DNA from: Desulforadius tongensis
GTDB taxonomy: Bacteria > Bacillota > Desulfotomaculia > Desulfotomaculales > Desulfohalotomaculaceae
DNA length: 64,000 nt
Assembly: GCF_016907915.1 (NCBI RefSeq)
Contig: NZ_JAFBCW010000004.1
Coordinates: 48,544-112,543 of the forward strand
Reading direction: 5' to 3'
Both the position numbers and the translations under genes were made by a program. Of this stretch, positions 1 to 8,673 are shown in pieces. Under the pieces are notes generated by a model that searched no databases, was not told the origin of the DNA, and was given only the letters and a program-made list of their open reading frames with translations. Within the stretch, counting starts at the first letter, position 1. The number at the start of each line of letters is the position of its first letter.

Positions 1-641
1 CCGGTGGCAATTACAGTGGCTTTGGCTATATACGTATGTAACTGGCCCGTTCTAAGACACCTGGCCACCACGCCTAAGCATTTTTCCCCGTTGTGAATCA
101 GGCGCACCGCTTCCATGCGGTCGTGAACTTTAATACCCAGCTTTATAACTATACTGTCCATGGTATATTGTAATGTGTGACCGGTGCCGTCGGCGGTGTA
201 ACAAGTGCGCCACTTGGCGGTACCGCCAAAATCCCGGGCGGCAATTAAACCCTGGTATTCTTTTAAGTCTTCTATTTCTCTGCCGTCGGGCAGAGTTTTC
301 TTTCCGGCCACAACCCTGCTCCAGGGAACTCCCCAATAGGCCATTTGCCGCACCGCAACAGGGGCTGTTTCACAGAACAACCGGGCCACATCCTGGTCAC
401 AGCCCCAATCCGAACCTTTAACGGTATCTTTAAAGTGCACATCCGGGCTGTCTCCCCGGCCCATGGCGCAGTTGCCCAGTGCCGCCTGCATCCCTCCCTG
501 GGCTGCAGTGCTGTGGGAGCGGCGGGGAGGAACGAGGCTTAATATTATAACATCTAGGCCGTGCATGGCTGCTTCGATGGCCACCCGCTCTCCCGCCAGG
601 CCTCCTCCTATTACTATAACGTCAGTGATATGAGAGTTCAT
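1..641 (-). CDS. frdA: Fumarate reductase / succinate dehydrogenase flavoprotein subunit, N-terminal part (cut by window edge)
   Basis: This is the FAD-binding catalytic subunit of a quinol:fumarate reductase or succinate dehydrogenase. About 213 N-terminal residues are inside the window and the C-terminus lies beyond position 1. Visible are a Rossmann dinucleotide site (VIVIGGGLAGERVA, residues 8-21) and the covalent-flavin motif RRSHSTAAQGG near residue 45, where the second histidine-type position carries FAD in this family. The ATG at 641 overlaps the stop of the upstream cytochrome b gene in ATGA, so the two are translationally coupled. Next to fumarase genes, it should interconvert succinate and fumarate at the membrane. 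The direction in vivo cannot be told from sequence. The iron-sulfur subunit is not in the window and may follow beyond position 1. Confidence 0.88.
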   Translation of the reverse strand, partial: MNSHITDVIVIGGGLAGERVAIEAAMHGLDVIILSLVPPRRSHSTAAQGGMQAALGNCAMGRGDSPDVHFKDTVKGSDWGCDQDVARLFCETAPVAVRQMAYWGVPWSRVVAGKKTLPDGREIEDLKEYQGLIAARDFGGTAKWRTCYTADGTGHTLQYTMDSIVIKLGIKVHDRMEAVRLIHNGEKCLGVVARCLRTGQLHTYIAKATVIAT

Positions 642-1276
642 GATATACCTCCTAATTGAACAAAGGCCAAGAGAGTAAGAAAACCAAGAATAATAATTAA
701 AGCGCTGGCAGTACCGACCAGTATTCCAACCGGTTTTCGCGGGAACCAACCCCATTTGACAAACTGCCTGTATAAGCCGACGCCGGCGTGAACTCCCGCT
801 GATAATAATAAAAGAATGTAAAACCATATATACCCCGATTGAACACGGGCCGCACTGCTGCCGGCTTCAATGGGCCAGCCGGTAATAACTATCCACATGT
901 GAATAGAACCCAGTATTAAAATGACCATACCGGAAACAACCTGTACTAACCAGGTCCAGGTATTAAAATGCCTTAACATCCTGGCGTGCTGCCAAATTAT
1001 CCTTTGTTCTTCAAAGCCGGTGGGAATTCGCCTTCCGGCCGCTAAAAAGTGAGTAAAGAATACAATAACTGTTAGAGGTATACCAATGTAAGGCAGGTAA
1101 TTTTCATCCAGTGCCCGGGAAAGATTATTAAATACCTCCTTACCCAGCACTATACTGCTTTCAAAAATCAAATGGCTAAATAGAAATCCCACCAAATACA
1201 AACCCGTTAACAATTCAACCAGGTCGTAAAATAACGCTGCTTTAGCACTTTTGGTAACGGTACGTTGTAGCTGCAT
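638..1276 (-). CDS. frdC: Fumarate reductase / succinate dehydrogenase cytochrome b subunit (Wolinella FrdC type)
   Basis: Membrane anchor that carries electrons between the quinone pool and the flavoprotein and iron-sulfur subunits. The 212-residue product has about five hydrophobic segments (around residues 20-40, 65-85, 110-135, 150-170 and 185-207) with histidines in or near helices that could be haem ligands, as in dihaem FrdC. I chose the ATG at 1276 (MQLQRTV) because AAGGGGGT lies just upstream. The longer frame to 1306 starts directly at the fumarase stop with no ribosome site. It sits between the fumarase beta gene and frdA, so fumarate production and reduction share a transcript. 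Confidence 0.85.
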   Translation of the reverse strand: MQLQRTVTKSAKAALFYDLVELLTGLYLVGFLFSHLIFESSIVLGKEVFNNLSRALDENYLPYIGIPLTVIVFFTHFLAAGRRIPTGFEEQRIIWQHARMLRHFNTWTWLVQVVSGMVILILGSIHMWIVITGWPIEAGSSAARVQSGYIWFYILLLLSAGVHAGVGLYRQFVKWGWFPRKPVGILVGTASALIIILGFLTLLAFVQLGGIS

Positions 1277-1306
1277 TTTATACCCCCTTGCTAATGGGTT
1301 CGGCAT

Positions 1307-1861
1307 CTATTCCACGGCGTAAATTTTTGTTCCCTCTTGATACAAGTCCCCACCAAAGGCATCATTAACAACAATGGCCGGAAAATCTTCCACTTCCAGC
1401 TCATAAATTGCCTCCGGTCCCAGTTCCGGATAAGCTATCACTTTAGCCGACTTAATTTTTTTGCTGATTAAAGCTGCAGCCCCGCCAATGGCAGCAAAGT
1501 ATACCGCTTTATGTTTTTTTATCGCTTCAATGACCTCGGGAGAACGCTTTCCCTTTCCGATCATTCCCTTTAATCCCTGTTCCAACAGTTGAGGGGTATA
1601 GGCATCCATTCGACCGGCGGTGGTGGGCCCTGCCGCTCCAATTACCTGTCCCGGCTTGGCCGGAGTTGGACCGACGTAGTATATTATCTGCCCGGTAAAA
1701 TCCACCGGCAGCGGTTTACCGTTGGCCAGCAGTTCAACCAGGCGCTTGTGGGCGGCGTCGCGGCCGGTAAATATTCTGCCATTAATTAAGACCTGCTGCC
1801 CTATGCGCAGCTTTTGAACAACGTCATCGGTTAACGGAGTGGTAATGACAACTTTATCCAA
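1307..1861 (-). CDS. fumB: Class I fumarate hydratase, beta (C-terminal type) subunit
   Basis: Beta subunit of the oxygen-sensitive iron-sulfur fumarase (TtdB/FumB family), which interconverts malate and fumarate with the alpha subunit encoded just upstream. The 184-residue product has the family pattern: LRIGQQVLINGRIFTGRDAAHKR near the N-terminus, then YYVGPTPAKPGQVIGAAGPTTAGRMD and a GKG segment. The start is TTG at 1861, preceded by GGGAGGTTGAAAA. The gene is 50 bp downstream of the alpha subunit and abuts frdC. A tartrate dehydratase reading is possible from the family alone, but the frdCA neighbours favour fumarase. Confidence 0.88.
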   Translation of the reverse strand: MDKVVITTPLTDDVVQKLRIGQQVLINGRIFTGRDAAHKRLVELLANGKPLPVDFTGQIIYYVGPTPAKPGQVIGAAGPTTAGRMDAYTPQLLEQGLKGMIGKGKRSPEVIEAIKKHKAVYFAAIGGAAALISKKIKSAKVIAYPELGPEAIYELEVEDFPAIVVNDAFGGDLYQEGTKIYAVE

Positions 1862-1911
1862 TTTTCAACCTCCCATTTTAATTAACATAACATACATTTA
1901 TGTTAACTGTG

Positions 1912-2754
1912 TTACAGTATAATTGACTTGTGCCGTGCCGCATGACAGTTTATATTTACAGCAACCGGTAAGCTGGCAATGTGGGCGGCAAAGGTTTTAA
2001 TATGAACTGCCAGGGCGGTAACCCTTCCCCCTAATCCCTGGGGACCTATGCCTAACTTATTTATTTCATTTAACAGCTGCAGCTCCAGTTCTGCCAAATC
2101 CTGCTGCGGGTTTTTAGTACCCACTTCTCTCAGCAGGGCTTCTTTAGCCATTAGGGCAGCTTTTTCCATGGTACCGCCGATGCCCACCCCTATCACCAGC
2201 GGTGGGCACGGGTTGGGGCCCGCTGCCTTAACGGTGTCTATAACAAACTTTTTAACTCCTTCCACCCCGTCTGCCGGCTTCAACATTTTCAATGCACTCA
2301 TATTTTCGCTGCCGCCACCTTTGGGTGCCACAGTGATTTTTAAATTTTCCCCCGGTACCACCCGGGTGTGAATTACACAGGGAGTATTATCCCCGGTATT
2401 TACGCGTTTCAGCGGATGACCGACAATGGATTTGCGCAGGTATCCCTGCCGGTATCCCTTTCGTACACCCTCATTGATCGCTTCGTTAATATCACCACCT
2501 TCTAAATGTACATCCTGACCCAGTTCTAAAAAAACCACCGTAAATCCGGTATCCTGGCACATGGGTATATTTTCTTCCCGGGAAATTCTGGCATTTTCCA
2601 TCAGCAGTTTTAAAATTTCCCTGCCGCCGGAAGATACTTCCTGTTCTAATGACTTTGCAAGGGCTTCCAGTACGTCATCTCCCAATTGGCAGCACGCTTC
2701 GGCACATAACTTGGCAACACTATCAACTATTATGTTGTAACTAATACTTCTAAT
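1912..2754 (-). CDS. fumA: Class I fumarate hydratase, alpha subunit, probable ATT start codon
   Basis: Alpha subunit of the iron-sulfur fumarase. It contains ENIPMCQDTGFTVVFLELGQDVH and APKGGGSENMSALKML, and cysteines suited to the cluster (MCQDTG, PNPCPP, NINCHAA). No ATG or GTG start gives the usual N-terminus. The first conventional start, TTG at 2685, yields 257 residues and loses the conserved opening helix. The frame stays open upstream and reads RSISYNIIVDSVAKLCAEA, family-like, back to an ATT codon at 2754-2752. That codon sits 8 nt after GGAGG, and starting there gives exactly 280 residues, the common family length. The extent is therefore inference; the identity is secure. Confidence 0.85.
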   Translation of the reverse strand: MRSISYNIIVDSVAKLCAEACCQLGDDVLEALAKSLEQEVSSGGREILKLLMENARISREENIPMCQDTGFTVVFLELGQDVHLEGGDINEAINEGVRKGYRQGYLRKSIVGHPLKRVNTGDNTPCVIHTRVVPGENLKITVAPKGGGSENMSALKMLKPADGVEGVKKFVIDTVKAAGPNPCPPLVIGVGIGGTMEKAALMAKEALLREVGTKNPQQDLAELELQLLNEINKLGIGPQGLGGRVTALAVHIKTFAAHIASLPVAVNINCHAARHKSIIL

Positions 2755-3016
2755 TTTGGTCGCCTCCCCTGTTCAGTATTCAATAATCAACTGCCGGTGC
2801 TAACAAATCCAATGCAATTCCTATGCCCGGTATTGATCTGCCGCCAACCCCGTGCAGGGCCAAAACAACGGTTTACAGCATCATTTTATCATACTTAAAA
2901 TTATAAATTACCTGTATTTCTAAATTGTAGAAGCTTAATTAAATTATTGTTATTTAACAAGCGCGGATCTGCCTTATAATACTTAAAATTATTCCAAATT
3001 TTATAAGAAATCAGTG

Positions 3017-4363
3017 CTATAAATTATACTTTTTAATTTTATTGTACAAAGTGGCCAGGGAAATATTTAAAACGGCAGCAGCTTTTTTCTTCCCCTTCAT
3101 AGAGGTGCCGTATTTCTCCAAAGCCCTTTTAATTAAAATTTCCTCCATTTTACTTATTTCCATAATCTCCATGGATTCGGCGGCAGATGAAAAGCCGTTT
3201 AAATGCGGTTTTACAGCATCTGCCGTTATATAACTGCCGTTAAAGCCAATTGAAACCCGTTCTAAAACATTTTCCAGTTCCCGTACATTACCCGGCCAGT
3301 GATAACCGGACAGGGCTTCTACAGCATCGGCGGACAGCCCCTTTATTTGAGTTCCCATTTTGCGGTTTAGTTTTTCAATGATACTGCCGGCAATCATTTC
3401 AATATCATCTTTACGCTCTCTTAAAGGGGGAATATTAATTTCTATTACATTTAACCGGTAAAATAAATCTTCACGAAACCGGCCGGTTCTAACCAACTGG
3501 CGTAAATCTCTGTTGGTGGCAGCTATAACCCGCATGTCCACATTTATGGTTTCTATTCCGCCAACCCGCTCGAACTCCATTTCCTGTAAAACCCGTAATA
3601 ATTTAGCCTGCAGTACCAAACTAATGTCACCGATTTCATCCAAAAAAATGGTTCCGCCATTGGCCAATTCAAATCGTCCTATTTTGTCATTTATCGCCCC
3701 GGTGAAAGCACCTTTTTGATGTCCAAAAAATTCACTTTCTAACAAATTTTCCGGTACTGCCGCACAGTTTACTTTAATAAAGGGGCCGTTTTTTCTCGCA
3801 CTGGCATTATGAATGGCATGGGCAAATAATTCTTTTCCCGTACCGCTTTCTCCCAACAGCAGCACCGTTGAATTGCTGGCAGCAGCATTCCGGGCCACAG
3901 TTAATACCTTATTTAATTCCTCACTGCAGCCGATAATATCGCTGAAGCTGTACTTACTTCTGGTTACCTGGCCGAATTTATGGGAAAGATTTTTAATTAT
4001 GTTGTTGCTCCTGCGCAGTTCTTCAAGCAGGTTTATAATATCGGTGATGTGCTGAAATACCACAACGGCACCCAGCATTTTTCCATCCACAGTTATAGGG
4101 GATGCGTTTGATATTACTTCCACCATCGTTCCGCCGACTATACAGCGGTGGCCGCTGACGCGCTTCCTTTTGCGCAGGGCCAGCGCCAGTGCACCGTCGG
4201 GAGAAACGTTAAAGATGTTTTTATGCAGCCGCTGTTCGGCCGGTATGCCGGTAACTTTGGTAAATGCTTTGTTAACGTATAAAATATTCCCCCGGTTATC
4301 CGCCACTTCAACGGCTACGGGTACAGCTTCCAAAATACCCGCTAATATATCTATGGGAAGCAA
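3017..4363 (-). CDS. PAS-domain sigma-54-dependent transcriptional activator
   Basis: An enhancer-binding protein that activates sigma-54 RNA polymerase in response to a signal sensed by its PAS domain. Domains in order are an N-terminal PAS (about residues 10-110, with [18 protein letters not shown]), an AAA+ module with Walker A GESGTGKE, the sigma-54 contact loop GAFTGA and Walker [11 protein letters not shown], and a C-terminal Fis-type helix-turn-helix ([23 protein letters not shown]). I prefer the TTG at 4363, seven bases after AAGGGGTGG; an ATG-initiated form to 4405 adds 14 residues without a good ribosome site. It is separate from the fumarase genes by 260 bp and could control them, but no target site was identified. 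Confidence 0.85.
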   Translation of the reverse strand: MLPIDILAGILEAVPVAVEVADNRGNILYVNKAFTKVTGIPAEQRLHKNIFNVSPDGALALALRKRKRVSGHRCIVGGTMVEVISNASPITVDGKMLGAVVVFQHITDIINLLEELRRSNNIIKNLSHKFGQVTRSKYSFSDIIGCSEELNKVLTVARNAAASNSTVLLLGESGTGKELFAHAIHNASARKNGPFIKVNCAAVPENLLESEFFGHQKGAFTGAINDKIGRFELANGGTIFLDEIGDISLVLQAKLLRVLQEMEFERVGGIETINVDMRVIAATNRDLRQLVRTGRFREDLFYRLNVIEINIPPLRERKDDIEMIAGSIIEKLNRKMGTQIKGLSADAVEALSGYHWPGNVRELENVLERVSIGFNGSYITADAVKPHLNGFSSAAESMEIMEISKMEEILIKRALEKYGTSMKGKKKAAAVLNISLATLYNKIKKYNL

Positions 4364-4483
4364 AATTACACCACCCCTTAAAATTTTCTCTTTATTTCCA
4401 CGCAAACAGCTAATACCCTTCTAAATATTAAAAATAATCGTAATATAATTATAATTCACTTAAAAATTAGACCGTTCGATACA

Positions 4484-4522
4484 CGAACAGATGTTTTAAG
4501 TTGAATGTTTTTATGCTATAAT
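4484..4522 (+). promoter_or_regulatory. lexA promoter with LexA (SOS) operator
   Basis: CGAACAGATGTTTT at 4484-4497 matches the Gram-positive SOS box CGAACN4GTTCG with mismatches only in the right half-site. It sits just upstream of a -10 hexamer TATAAT at 4517-4522. The box would cover the -35 region, as expected for LexA autoregulation. A second near-palindrome, GTTCGATACACGAAC, overlaps it on the left. Confidence 0.6.
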
Positions 4523-4555
4523 AAGTTTTAAAATCTAAAGAAAGGAAGGTTTCTT

Positions 4556-5179
4556 TTGAATAAGAGCTTGAATGAACGGGAGCAATCTATATTGAATGTA
4601 ATAAAAGAAAATATACGCGAAAAGGGTTACCCCCCTTCGGTGCGGGAAATAGGGCAGTCGGTGGGATTAAGTTCCAGCTCTACGGTACACGGGTACCTAA
4701 AAAAGCTCGAACAAAAGGGATATATCCGCCGGGATCCAACTAAACCCAGGGCAATTGAAATACTGGAAGAACAGAAGTATAACCGGACAGCCGGTGATGA
4801 TGATTTAGTGGATGTTCCGCTGCTGGGGCAGGTTGCAGCGGGTAACCCTTTATTAGCGGTGGAAAACTGTGAAGATATACTTTCCCTGCCCCGCAGTTTT
4901 ACCGGTTACGGAGAATTGTTTATGCTGAAAATACGCGGCGACAGTATGATAGAAGCGGGTATTTTGGAAGGGGATCTTGTGCTGGTACGCCGCCAGCCCA
5001 ATGCCACAGACGGGGAAATAGTGGTGGCACTTTTAGATGGCGAAGCTACGGTAAAAAGATTCTTTAAAGAGAAAAATCACATTCGCCTACAACCGGAAAA
5101 TCCCAATATGGCCCCTATTTTGGTTCGGGATGTACAAATTTTGGGTAAGGTTGTGGGGCTGCTCAGAAGCATAAAATAA
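4556..5179 (+). CDS. lexA: LexA repressor, SOS regulator
   Basis: SOS-response repressor that cleaves itself when RecA filaments form. The 207-residue protein has an N-terminal winged helix (residues 1-70, [34 protein letters not shown]) and a C-terminal S24 peptidase domain. The Ala95-Gly96 cleavage site lies in GQVAAGNP, the nucleophile is Ser130 in RGDSMIEAG and the general base is Lys167 in EATVKRF. The start is TTG at 4556 after AAAGGAAGG. It is monocistronic and convergent with the MerR gene at 8970; an insertion of about 3.7 kb now separates the two. An SOS box in its promoter suggests autoregulation. Confidence 0.97.
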   Translation: MNKSLNEREQSILNVIKENIREKGYPPSVREIGQSVGLSSSSTVHGYLKKLEQKGYIRRDPTKPRAIEILEEQKYNRTAGDDDLVDVPLLGQVAAGNPLLAVENCEDILSLPRSFTGYGELFMLKIRGDSMIEAGILEGDLVLVRRQPNATDGEIVVALLDGEATVKRFFKEKNHIRLQPENPNMAPILVRDVQILGKVVGLLRSIK

Positions 5180-5186
5180 TTAAACA

Positions 5187-5199
5187 AAAAAGACACCCT
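5187..5199. terminator. Left half of a terminator stem apparently split by an IS
   Basis: AAAAAGACACCCT follows the lexA stop and is an exact reverse complement of 8949-8961, which follows the MerR stop on the other strand. Joined, the two halves would form a 13-bp stem flanked by A- and T-tracts, a classic bidirectional terminator for convergent genes. The alternative is that both halves belong to the IS ends. Confidence 0.5.
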
Positions 5200-5248
5200 A
5201 TTGTGAAGTGAACCCTGTCAAGCAGACAGTGGAAATAATAAAACTACA

Positions 5249-5345
5249 CTAAGCGGCCAAAGCCCGATACTCCATTGGGCTTTGGCCGCTTAATCTTTTT
5301 TGTATAGTATTCCCCAAAATCCTTCCATCGGATCATTATCAATAC
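5249..5345 (-). pseudogene. IS3-family transposase OrfB, C-terminal remnant
   Basis: The minus strand ends in QKRLSGQSPMEYRALAA-stop, the typical C-terminus of IS3-family OrfB. Directly upstream, in another frame, is NDPMEGFWGIL, which matches the family segment around the last catalytic acidic residue. The two pieces are out of frame and the DNA between them is lost, so only a decayed scar remains. It lies just inside the right inverted repeat. The DNA strand also forms a 15-bp hairpin here (5251-5265 with 5277-5291) that could stop transcription. Confidence 0.7.
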
Positions 5346-5375
5346 GTTTACCAACTCGGAGAATGTAAAAAGTTT

Positions 5376-5600
5376 GTGCAAATGGTAATAATTACAAATA
5401 AAGGAGATGACCATTTATGCAAAACTTGCAGGACAAAACTGACCAAGGATTGCCGTACCGTAAACGACGTACACGAGATGCTAAAGAACCTTTTTAGGGA
5501 TACCCTCCAGGGTATACTTGAGGCTGAATTAGAAGAACACCTCGGCTATAAGAAACACAGCATGCAAGATAATAATAGCGGTAACAGTCGTAACGAACTA
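5376..5600 (+). pseudogene. IS256-family transposase, N-terminal remnant
   Basis: The frame contains LTKDCRTVNDVHEMLKNLFRDTLQGILEAELEEHLGYKKH followed by NNSGNSRN. This is the conserved N-terminal region of IS256-family (mutator-type) transposases, which are normally near 400 residues. The catalytic DDE region is absent: after position 5600 the frame runs into unrelated DNA. The natural start is probably disturbed by a frameshift near 5420. This is a dead fragment nested inside the IS3 shell. Confidence 0.75.
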
Positions 5601-5645
5601 TCCAATCCTGTCCCCAAAAGTAGTATTTGGGGCACCCTTTTTTTT
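5600..5645. repeat. REP-like hairpin with GGGGACAGG edge
   Basis: TGTCCCCAAA and TTTGGGGCACCC form a short inverted repeat followed by a run of eight T on the plus strand. The GGGGACAGG-type edge resembles palindromic units associated with Y1/REP transposases in Clostridia. It could also act as a plus-strand terminator. Confidence 0.4.
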
Positions 5646-5649
5646 GCAA

Positions 5650-5790
5650 TTAATTTTAGATCCCTAAAAGAATATGATAATCTGCAAAATCTACTATTTA
5701 TGAACCGATATAATTTGCAAATCATCCTCTTTTACAGCCAATCAAAGCTAATTTATTTTGCAAAACCTCTGCTGGTTTAATTTGCAAATT
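5650..5790. repeat. AT-rich tract with iterated TTTGCAAATTA-like motifs
   Basis: Several imperfect copies of TTTGCAAATTA / TTTGCAGATTA occur in about 140 bp (for example near 5650, 5683, 5713, 5758 and 5780). Similar motifs occur at 8674-8700 and 55217-55245. This looks like the end region of a mobile element or a site array. No gene is visible here. Confidence 0.4.
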
Positions 5791-6034
5791 CACACTTTAG
5801 GTAAGAGCAGCGTTGAATACAATCAAGCGTTCCCTGCGGTTCTCCTTGTATCACCACTTCATACGATGGTTTTGATACCTCTAATGCTATGCTTTGTCCT
5901 GAGTCAATCATGTTTATCATTTCTTTGTAATTAACTGCGGCACAACCTGCTAATTGTGATGTAATTATGACAGTTGACATGATTGGCACTATAATCTTCT
6001 TCTTGAACTTCATAAACTTACTGGCCATTATCAA
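5777..6034 (-). pseudogene. Truncated copy of the lipoprotein gene at 6859-8592
   Basis: The first ~70 residues (lipobox QLAGC, then INMIDSGQSIALEVSKPSYEV) are nearly identical to the N-terminus of the 577-residue lipoprotein upstream. Homology breaks at GTLD, and the frame ends 15 residues later in unrelated sequence rich in TTTGCAAATTA motifs. It is therefore a 5' fragment of a duplicated gene, and a junction lies near 5812. It keeps a ribosome site and signal peptide, so a short secreted peptide of 85 residues could still be made. Confidence 0.75.
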
Positions 6035-6110
6035 CTACTTCCTTTAATCTACATTAACTTTCACATCTATTAATTTCTTTGCATGATTAACATATCCCTG
6101 CTCATATACG
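5812..6110. repeat. Duplicated segment, copy 1 (pairs with 8373-8670)
   Basis: This stretch and 8373-8670 are direct repeats. Each holds the 5' end of the lipoprotein gene, its ribosome site, and the last codons of the preceding exported-protein gene. Between them lies one intact copy of each gene, so an ancestral A-B gene pair was duplicated in tandem and both outer copies were then cut down. Confidence 0.8.
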
Positions 6111-6787
6111 TATATAAACGCTTTAGTACGTGTACTATATCTATATGATGAATCATACTGAAGTGATAATACACCCACCTGTGGCATGTCGTTAATTGGT
6201 CTTGGCTGGTCTTTTAAGACTGGTTTAGTTATACCATCAGATACTCCACCAGCTGATTGTGTACCGGATGGGTAGGTGAAAGCTAAACTGTTTGAACCAT
6301 TACCTTTTAAGAACCATTCTTTAAAATCTTCACCGCCAGCTACTGATTTATTTCCTATATATGTGATTGGAAATTTTGGGTATTTTTTTATTTCATTTTC
6401 AGTGCCTTTACTTTGGTCTATTATCTGTTTAAGTAATCTAAATTGATAATGCTCCCTAGAGTTACTTAGTGTCTCTCCATTTGCCCTTGTGTTAGTGTAA
6501 TAATCTTTAAGCGAATTTGTACCCCCATAATTAAATACGGTAGGTTTGCTGAACACTAAGTCTACTGTATTTGATACCTGGTTGAAATTTTTGTCCACTA
6601 TAGCAATCCTAAACCCGGATTGACTTCCTACCCATGTATACGCCCTGTTAGTGCTGCCTCCTCCTGTACCCGAACCTGCGTTACCATTATCTTGTACGAC
6701 TTCTGCAAAAGCCTGTATAGGTAAGCTCACTATAATCATTAATGCAACTAGTAAACTGGATATTATTCGTTTGAGCTTATACCTCAT
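6044..6787 (-). CDS. Exported protein of unknown function (gene A)
   Basis: A 247-residue protein with a clear Sec signal peptide (basic RYKLKR, hydrophobic core to residue 25, AFA cleavage site). A Gly/Ser/Asn-rich linker and a folded region starting AYTWVGSQSGFRIAIVDKNF follow. No cysteines are apparent in the mature part. I do not recognise a family. It follows gene B after a strong hairpin and is followed within 10 bp by the truncated copy of gene B, so A and B were once an alternating tandem pair. A function at the cell surface together with lipoprotein B is inference from context. Confidence 0.75.
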   Translation of the reverse strand: MRYKLKRIISSLLVALMIIVSLPIQAFAEVVQDNGNAGSGTGGGSTNRAYTWVGSQSGFRIAIVDKNFNQVSNTVDLVFSKPTVFNYGGTNSLKDYYTNTRANGETLSNSREHYQFRLLKQIIDQSKGTENEIKKYPKFPITYIGNKSVAGGEDFKEWFLKGNGSNSLAFTYPSGTQSAGGVSDGITKPVLKDQPRPINDMPQVGVLSLQYDSSYRYSTRTKAFIYVYEQGYVNHAKKLIDVKVNVD

Positions 6788-6818
6788 TTTATCAACTCCT
6801 TTATTGTATATCTATAAA

Positions 6819-6850
6819 TATAAAACTACACTTGTTTGTGTAGTTTTATA
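6819..6850. terminator. Bidirectional hairpin terminator between genes B and A
   Basis: A perfect 13-bp stem, TATAAAACTACAC and its complement, with a 6-nt loop (TTGTTT). A-rich and T-rich arms make it usable from either side. It follows the stop of gene B and precedes gene A on the minus strand. Confidence 0.65.
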
Positions 6851-6858
6851 TGATTGTG

Positions 6859-8592
6859 TTACTTATTTGGTTCTGGGAAGTCTGTAGATAAATTGAAGTT
6901 CGGGTCTGATTCAGTCCCTTCATTTTCACCTTTAAACTCGCTTTCTTCAAATGCATCTACTCTACCATTTCTGTCCTTATCTATTGATGGTGGTAAATAA
7001 CTACCTGCAGGCTGCTGTACTACAGGCTGCTGTGTTGGTTGTTGTGCTGGCTGTTCCACCTCAGGCTTTGGCTGGCTTGGTTTTTGTGTGGTTACCGGGA
7101 CTTGGGGTCTGTCTGGACATCTTGCTATTTCTTCTGCTGTTGTTCCTAAATCTCTATATAGACCTTCCTCTACCTGCTTTATGTCTTCCTCAGAATAACC
7201 CAGTGATTTTAAGTTTTCTCTATTATCTTTTATTAGTACTTTCGCTTCCCACAGCGTTATTCCACTCTTAAGTTTCTTATTCGGGTCTGCCGGTACTATT
7301 GAAGTTGGTATCTCCTCCCAACCATCTCCATATTTTCTCCCATCTTCTGTTTCCCCTAAAACCTCATCTGTATTTATCTGGCCTGTGGTATCATCGGTCT
7401 GGTCTGTTGTGTTTTGGTCTATGTTCATCTTACCAAACTCTACATCACTTAAATACCCATATAACTTATTCTTAGCCAGATGTGTATTCATAATTAATTG
7501 AATTGCTTCCGCCCTGTTAAGTGGTTCATCCCATCGTGATTCCTCACCGGGTATTAAGTTCAATTTCTTAGCCGCTACCATAGCCTTATAAAGTTCTTCC
7601 TGCATCTTCATATCAGGGTTACGTAACATTGTGGCCAATGTATATGCCTGCCATCTGTCTTTCGCTATAATCTCTTTCGTCTTTTTATCTTTATATTTAA
7701 AACCTAAGTATAATGCTATATCCCCACCGTTTCTAGTATCTTTAAACGCTTTCTCGGTTCCTTTTACTTTAGCTAACTCATCAGGAAAATGTTTGTTTAC
7801 CATCATGTAAATTGCTTCTACCCTTGATATACTGCCTTTATATGATGTTGCATCTAAACTCTTATTGGCTACACTCAAGAAACCATATTCATCTACCTCT
7901 TGCGCATACTTACTATATTCTGTTGGCCCACCGATAGCGTTCTCAAATTCTTTGTCTATTTCAATCTCCCTTACGCCTTCTTCACTTTTAAATACTAAAG
8001 CATAAAATTCATCTCTGCTTAATGACTGTGTAGGGTTAAATGCAGATGGGTTAACTGCATTTTCTAATAGGTTGTAATAAGCATTAATCGCACCAGTTAT
8101 TCCATATACGGTATTTCCATCGATATCAGTGTATATCTGCTCTGCTAAATCTACTAATTTAGACTTTACTTCAGTATTTTTCCAGTATTTTGTAACGAAT
8201 ACTTTGTTTCTCAATGCGTCCTCTAGGGTTGTATTACCATTCCTATCCCCTTCTTCATCTACAAATAAACAGCCATTCTTGCCATTAACTCCGTTTTCTG
8301 TTACTATGTTAATGTTGAATAGCTCATCGAATCCTTGTCTGAATCCTTTATTATATGTCTTTAATTGGTCTAGTTGAACCCAATCAAGCATTCCCTGCGG
8401 TTCTCCTTGTATCACCACTTCATACGATGGTTTTGATACCTCTAATGCTATGCTTTGTCCTGAGTCAATCATGTTTATCATTTCTTTGGAATTAACTGCG
8501 GCACAACCTGTTAATTGCGATGTGATTATGACAGTTGACATGATTGGCACTATAATCTTCTTGAACTTTATAAACTTACTGGCCATTATCAA
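6859..8592 (-). CDS. Lipoprotein with SLH-like repeats and C-terminal EF-hand loop (gene B)
   Basis: A 577-residue surface lipoprotein. The signal peptide ends in lipobox QLTGC (Cys at about 29). The middle part holds three segments resembling S-layer-homology repeats (LSRDEFYALVF, SRVEAIYMMV, LNRAEAIQLIM). A Pro/Gln/Val-rich spacer near residues 505-540 leads to an EF-hand-like calcium loop, DKDRNGRVDAFEE, near the C-terminus. The start ATG at 8592 follows AGGAGG. I do not recognise the family; a wall- or S-layer-attached protein is a reasonable inference. A truncated second copy lies at 5777-6034. Confidence 0.75.
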   Translation of the reverse strand: MIMASKFIKFKKIIVPIMSTVIITSQLTGCAAVNSKEMINMIDSGQSIALEVSKPSYEVVIQGEPQGMLDWVQLDQLKTYNKGFRQGFDELFNINIVTENGVNGKNGCLFVDEEGDRNGNTTLEDALRNKVFVTKYWKNTEVKSKLVDLAEQIYTDIDGNTVYGITGAINAYYNLLENAVNPSAFNPTQSLSRDEFYALVFKSEEGVREIEIDKEFENAIGGPTEYSKYAQEVDEYGFLSVANKSLDATSYKGSISRVEAIYMMVNKHFPDELAKVKGTEKAFKDTRNGGDIALYLGFKYKDKKTKEIIAKDRWQAYTLATMLRNPDMKMQEELYKAMVAAKKLNLIPGEESRWDEPLNRAEAIQLIMNTHLAKNKLYGYLSDVEFGKMNIDQNTTDQTDDTTGQINTDEVLGETEDGRKYGDGWEEIPTSIVPADPNKKLKSGITLWEAKVLIKDNRENLKSLGYSEEDIKQVEEGLYRDLGTTAEEIARCPDRPQVPVTTQKPSQPKPEVEQPAQQPTQQPVVQQPAGSYLPPSIDKDRNGRVDAFEESEFKGENEGTESDPNFNLSTDFPEPNK

Positions 8593-8670
8593 CTACCTCC
8601 TTTAATCTACATTAACTTTTGAATCTATTAATTTCTTTACATGATGAAAATAACCTTGTTTATGTATTGT
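8373..8670. repeat. Duplicated segment, copy 2 (pairs with 5812-6110)
   Basis: Direct repeat partner of 5812-6110, including the 5' end of gene B and a remnant of the 3' end of a gene A copy. Confidence 0.8.
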
Positions 8671-8673
8671 AAA
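8602..8673 (-). pseudogene. 3' remnant of a second gene A copy
   Basis: The minus strand reads FTIHKQGYFHHVKKLIDSKVNVD-stop. The intact gene A ends FIYVYEQGYVNHAKKLIDVKVNVD. Only these ~23 codons remain; the rest was lost at a junction with the AT-rich element end at 8674. Several substitutions show the two copies have diverged. Confidence 0.75.

Noticed and set aside
5777..8673. CRISPR array or regular short repeats in the island
   Set aside because: The repeats are two long gene-containing copies; there are no regularly spaced short repeats anywhere in the window.
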